DNA of 64,000 nt from positions 1 through 64,000 of the forward strand of contig NZ_CAKRAH010000004.1 in the NCBI RefSeq assembly GCF_934294775.1. Direction: 5' to 3'. Positions 61,118 through 64,000 of the stretch are shown in pieces; position 1 is the stretch's first letter, and each line of letters begins with the position of its first letter. The stretch is from an uncultured Dorea sp. Its GTDB lineage: Bacteria; Bacillota; Clostridia; Lachnospirales; Lachnospiraceae. The notes beneath the pieces were generated by a model, which did no database searches, was not told the DNA's origin, and worked only from the letters and a program-made list of their open reading frames with translations. The position numbers were made by a program, and so were the translations under genes.

Positions 61118-62524
61118 TTATTGTTCTTCTTGTTTTAATAATTCATACCATTCGGTTGTCTGGTCTTCATCCTTGCTATTTAAAAATATAGTATATTTTG
61201 ACGTTTTTATCTGAATCACTTCCTGGGAATCCAACCATATATACATCCTGCATGATCCGGTTTCGCTTCCTTCGAACTTTCCAAGCAGGTGTTTTTCATC
61301 TGCCAAGCCATTTGTCTTGTTGAAACGTTCATCCGGAAGCCCATCTTCCAAAAGCTGTACCGACTGTAGATCTGACTTTTTAATCTCTGTGTCTGTATAT
61401 CCCGATGTAATTTCAAAACGGTCTCCCGCATCTGCCAGATGTACCGGGATAAAATCCATCCGAAGCATCATGATGCAGACCCATATTAACAGAATAACCG
61501 TTCCCACCAAAACCCCGGCTGTCATATAAACTCCTACTGGTTTTCCCAGATTTGTTGTATAATTCATTCCATTAAACCGGTCCTGTACGAACAGACGCGG
61601 ATCATCCGGATTGGCATACCAGCCATTTCGCCAGTAATAATCATCGTCAACATACATCGGCGTCTTATCTTCCTGCAGAATTCTGTTCTTTGCTTTCTTC
61701 AATAAAACATACCCTGCGAACATTCCTGCTACAATCAATACCATAACTCCGGAATAGATTGCAACATCCAGATTTGAAATCCAATGCGTCTTTACACCCG
61801 TATATAAAAGATAAAGTCCTGCAATAGCATTGCATATATTTGCTATAAAAAATGACCATGACCAGTACTTTTTCTCCATACAGTTGATTTTCTGGTTCAC
61901 CTGGGAATCTTCGCTGTATACTTTCATTCTTTCCCGCTGGAATATCCAACCGCAGAATAAAAATGTTGCCCATACAGCAATATTTGTTCCTTCTATAATG
62001 GATATTCCCTGCACCTCTCTCAAAGCGGTTCTCACCTGTTCTGATAATAACGGTGCCAGCAGTGCAAGTAATGGAATCACATGCATCCACAATGGAAGCG
62101 CTGCTCTTTTTCCAGCCGTTAAAAGTTTGGTATCCGTTGCCGTCATCCAGCCGCCTTCTTCCGAGCTCCATCCATTTGCCACTTTCATATCGTATAATCT
62201 TCTGTGATTACGGAAAATGAGATAGACGGCGCCTCCCATGATTTCTATCAGCCATATGCACCACAGGATCATAAAGATCGAGAAATACCAGAAACACAGT
62301 CCACAGATCAGTATGCCTATGATTGTATTCCACAGATAAAATTTCTTCAACTTTTTCTTATAATCGTTGATAAATGAAGTTACCATCTCACCTCTGGCAT
62401 ACTTTTCTTCCATATGTATCCCTAAGATCATGCCTTCATAATACTGGGTCTTTCTGCCATACACTCCATAGGTAATCCCCACCGTAAAAAGATCCACGAG
62501 TAAAAATACAATTGCCATACTCAT
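61118..62524 (-). CDS. Multi-pass membrane protein with DUF5808 and PH-like C-terminus
   Basis: 468 residues with seven to nine membrane helices. DUF5808-like stretch: DDDYYWRNGWYANPDDPRLFVQDRFNGMNYTTN (about 305-335). The last about 100 residues form a beta-rich domain resembling a bacterial PH domain (RFEITSGYTDTEIKKSDLQSVQLL). No enzyme motif. Its start overlaps the YtrA-type regulator gene by 4 bases, so the two form an operon, as regulator-membrane protein pairs often do. Confidence 0.75.
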   Translation of the reverse strand: MSMAIVFLLVDLFTVGITYGVYGRKTQYYEGMILGIHMEEKYARGEMVTSFINDYKKKLKKFYLWNTIIGILICGLCFWYFSIFMILWCIWLIEIMGGAVYLIFRNHRRLYDMKVANGWSSEEGGWMTATDTKLLTAGKRAALPLWMHVIPLLALLAPLLSEQVRTALREVQGISIIEGTNIAVWATFLFCGWIFQRERMKVYSEDSQVNQKINCMEKKYWSWSFFIANICNAIAGLYLLYTGVKTHWISNLDVAIYSGVMVLIVAGMFAGYVLLKKAKNRILQEDKTPMYVDDDYYWRNGWYANPDDPRLFVQDRFNGMNYTTNLGKPVGVYMTAGVLVGTVILLIWVCIMMLRMDFIPVHLADAGDRFEITSGYTDTEIKKSDLQSVQLLEDGLPDERFNKTNGLADEKHLLGKFEGSETGSCRMYIWLDSQEVIQIKTSKYTIFLNSKDEDQTTEWYELLKQEEQ

Positions 62525-62916
62525 TCTACTGCCACCTCCATTCTTCCAAATGCCTGTCTGCAGTACTCAAGGAAATCCTTATAGCTCATCCCGCGGATTT
62601 TTGCTTCTGCGCTCAGAAGTTCCAGTTCTTCTTCTAACTTTTCCTGGAATTCTTCCTGTCTGTCTCCTCCTTCGTATCCGGGAATGCAGATGACCGTTCC
62701 GCGTCTTCTGTCTGTTTCGATAAATCCTTCGGATTTTAACAGCTGATATGCTTTGCTTACCGTCATATTGTTGATTCCAAGATCTGCTGCCATCTGACGT
62801 ACTGTTGGAAGCAGTTCTCCTTCTTCAAATTCACCTTTTCCGATTCCCATCACAATCTGATTGCGAAGCTGGAGATAGATTGGGATCTCGGATTTCATAT
62901 TTATCTTGATGATCAT
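62521..62916 (-). CDS. GntR-family regulator, YtrA subfamily
   Basis: 131 residues. The N-terminal winged helix (about 10-75: PIYLQLRNQIVMGIGKGEFEEGELLPTVRQMAADLGINNMTVSKAYQLLKSEGFIETDRRRG) is followed only by a short helical tail, the mark of the YtrA subfamily. It probably represses its own operon through the operator just upstream. Confidence 0.92.
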   Translation of the reverse strand: MIIKINMKSEIPIYLQLRNQIVMGIGKGEFEEGELLPTVRQMAADLGINNMTVSKAYQLLKSEGFIETDRRRGTVICIPGYEGGDRQEEFQEKLEEELELLSAEAKIRGMSYKDFLEYCRQAFGRMEVAVE

Positions 62917-62944
62917 AGTGACCGCTCCTTTCTTCCTTCTTATT

Positions 62945-62976
62945 TTGTATTATACACAGTAATACAAATAATACAA
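62945..62976 (-). promoter_or_regulatory. Autoregulatory promoter/operator of the YtrA-type operon
   Basis: TTGTATTA (62945-62952) and TAATACAA (62960-62967) form a perfect inverted repeat with a 7-base gap; a further TAATACAA lies at 62969-62976. On the minus strand these overlap the -35 TTGTAT and the -10 TATAAT (62949-62954, 16-base spacer), so binding would block transcription. Confidence 0.7.
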
Positions 62977-62992
62977 TATGTTTTTAAATATT

Positions 62993-63035
62993 AAAAAAAA
63001 TAAAGCTCTGCGAAAGTTACCCTCCGCAAAGCTTT
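62993..63035 (-). terminator. Terminator of the hydrolase gene
   Basis: Minus strand AAAGCTTTGCG (63025-63035) pairs with CGCAGAGCTTT (63002-63012), with two mismatches, followed by ATTTTTTTT, 13 bases after the stop codon. Confidence 0.85.
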
Positions 63036-63047
63036 TTACATTTTCTT

Positions 63048-63974
63048 TTATTTATTTCTTTTCTCAATCCATTCCAGAATGTCCTGATATACATTCTTAC
63101 GGTCAACTTCATTCAGAATCTCATGCCGGTCTCCTTCGTACAGATGGATTGACACATCCTTAATTCCCGCAGCCTTATATTTTTCATATACCCGCGTCAC
63201 GCTCTTTCCAAATGCACCTACCGGGTCATCTGCTCCGGCTGTAAATAATACCGGAAGTGACTTCGGAATCCGTTTCATGCTCTCTGGTCTCACCACAACC
63301 TTCATTCCTGTGAACATCTGGTAATACGCTCCTAGTGTAAATGTATAAGAACACAACGGATCTTTTACATATTCATCCCGTTTTTCTTTATCCGAAGTAA
63401 TCCAATCTTTTGATGTTTCTCCCGGTTCGAACTTCTTGTTGAATCCGCCAAAGCTCAGATTGTCTACGAATTTGCTTCTATATTTCCATCCTTTGAAGGC
63501 AGCTATGATCCGGCAGACCATCCTTCCAGCACTAAGCGTCAGTAAGCTCTGATGCCCGGTTCCCATGATAATTGCACCGGAAAGACCACCTGCATACATG
63601 GTCAGATACTGTCTGAGCAAGAAGGAGCCCATACTATGCCCCAGTATAAAATACGGCACTTCCGGATATTTCTTTCTGGTCATCTCCTGTAATTGATAAA
63701 TGTCCCCGATCACATATTGATTCCCTTTGTGCTCATCAAAATATCCCAGGTCCCCTTCTGTCTGCACGGATTGTCCGTGTCCCAGATGGTCGTGTCCGAC
63801 CACATAGTATCCCTGTGCAGTCATATATTTTGCAAAGTCATCATACCGGTCAATGTATTCCACCATACCATGACAAATCTGCAAAATACCTTTTACCTCT
63901 CCATCCGGAATCCATTCGATCGCATGGATCTTTGTCACAGCATCCCGGGACGTATAATAAAATTCATGCTTCAT
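63048..63974 (-). CDS. Alpha/beta hydrolase (lysophospholipase/monoacylglycerol-lipase type)
   Basis: 308 residues, complete within the window. The nucleophile elbow is GHSMGS, the oxyanion region ICHGMVEYIDRYDDFAKYM, the Asp is in TAGADDPVG and the His in GDRHEILNE. GHDHLGHGQS is typical of the monoglyceride-lipase group. No signal peptide, so cytoplasmic. The substrate is probably a small lipid ester. It lies upstream of nothing else visible on its left, with its own terminator. Confidence 0.88.
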   Translation of the reverse strand: MKHEFYYTSRDAVTKIHAIEWIPDGEVKGILQICHGMVEYIDRYDDFAKYMTAQGYYVVGHDHLGHGQSVQTEGDLGYFDEHKGNQYVIGDIYQLQEMTRKKYPEVPYFILGHSMGSFLLRQYLTMYAGGLSGAIIMGTGHQSLLTLSAGRMVCRIIAAFKGWKYRSKFVDNLSFGGFNKKFEPGETSKDWITSDKEKRDEYVKDPLCSYTFTLGAYYQMFTGMKVVVRPESMKRIPKSLPVLFTAGADDPVGAFGKSVTRVYEKYKAAGIKDVSIHLYEGDRHEILNEVDRKNVYQDILEWIEKRNK

Positions 63975-64000
63975 TATCTCTCATCCATTCTGACATACTC

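Overview
The window looks like chromosome of a low-to-moderate GC, spore-forming gut Clostridia, most likely Lachnospiraceae. This is inferred from gene content: a split transketolase, a GlgC/GlgD pair, YabP/YabQ/SpoIIE/SpoVG/CotS-type sporulation genes, a short archaeal-type ProRS under a T-box, a pyrophosphate-type phosphofructokinase, a DnaD-DnaI pair, and proteins of DUF5711 and DUF5808 type. No rRNA, tRNA, CRISPR array or prophage is visible. One small transposase-bearing element is present.

Layout. 0.2-3.6 kb (minus): envelope operon LysM protein, DUF5711 protein, CvpA-like protein. 3.8-8 kb (minus): fructose PTS operon fruK-fruA-ptsH-fruR, whose HPr has His15 but Lys at position 46. 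8-12 kb (minus): pentose-phosphate genes (LacI regulator, transaldolase/FSA, two-subunit transketolase). 12-15.8 kb (minus): pfkA, dnaX-ybaB-recR. 16 kb: map (+), then a GH13 enzyme. 19-26 kb (minus): synteny like the Bacillus yab/spoIIE/ftsH region (hup, S4 protein, yabP, yabQ, divIC, spoIIE-like, tilS, hpt, ftsH). 26-31 kb (minus): CotS-like protein, cca, a REP-type transposase element, proS with T-box. 31.7-35 kb: enolase-superfamily dehydratase, orphan solute-binding lipoprotein and LysR regulator; then rluA-type pseudouridine synthase (+). 36-39 kb (minus): glgC-glgD-spoVG. 39-44 kb (plus): murC, a DnaA-box cluster, dnaD-like, dnaI-like, prs. 44-50 kb (minus): asnS, VanRS-like two-component system, SbcD/SbcC-like pair. 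50-52 kb (plus): PPi-phosphofructokinase and a preQ1-riboswitch-controlled queT. 52-59.6 kb (minus): two-component system, methyltransferase, large membrane-anchored propeller-like protein. 59.9-64 kb: stand-alone Spo0A DNA-binding domain, two paralogous putative small RNAs, cupin, YtrA-type regulator with a membrane protein, and a monoacylglycerol-lipase-like hydrolase.

Most unusual content. (1) A family of GGGACGGGG/GGGACAGGG palindromic repeats at six intergenic loci. Two copies form near-perfect inverted ends of about 54 bp around a Y1 (HUH) transposase gene of the REP-associated type, so this resembles a Gram-positive REP/RAYT system. (2) Two paralogous putative small RNA genes about 0.6 kb apart, each with a promoter-like block, a 5' hairpin, an unpaired CCCCCCUCAU stretch and a covarying 3' hairpin. 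(3) Three DnaA boxes directly after murC and upstream of the dnaD-dnaI operon. (4) Two further families of dispersed palindromic intergenic repeats.

Central metabolism is dense here: fructose uptake and phosphorylation, two different phosphofructokinases, non-oxidative pentose phosphate enzymes, glycogen precursor synthesis and alpha-glucan hydrolysis together point to a saccharolytic fermenter. All functional calls rest on sequence motifs and context read by eye; no database search was run.
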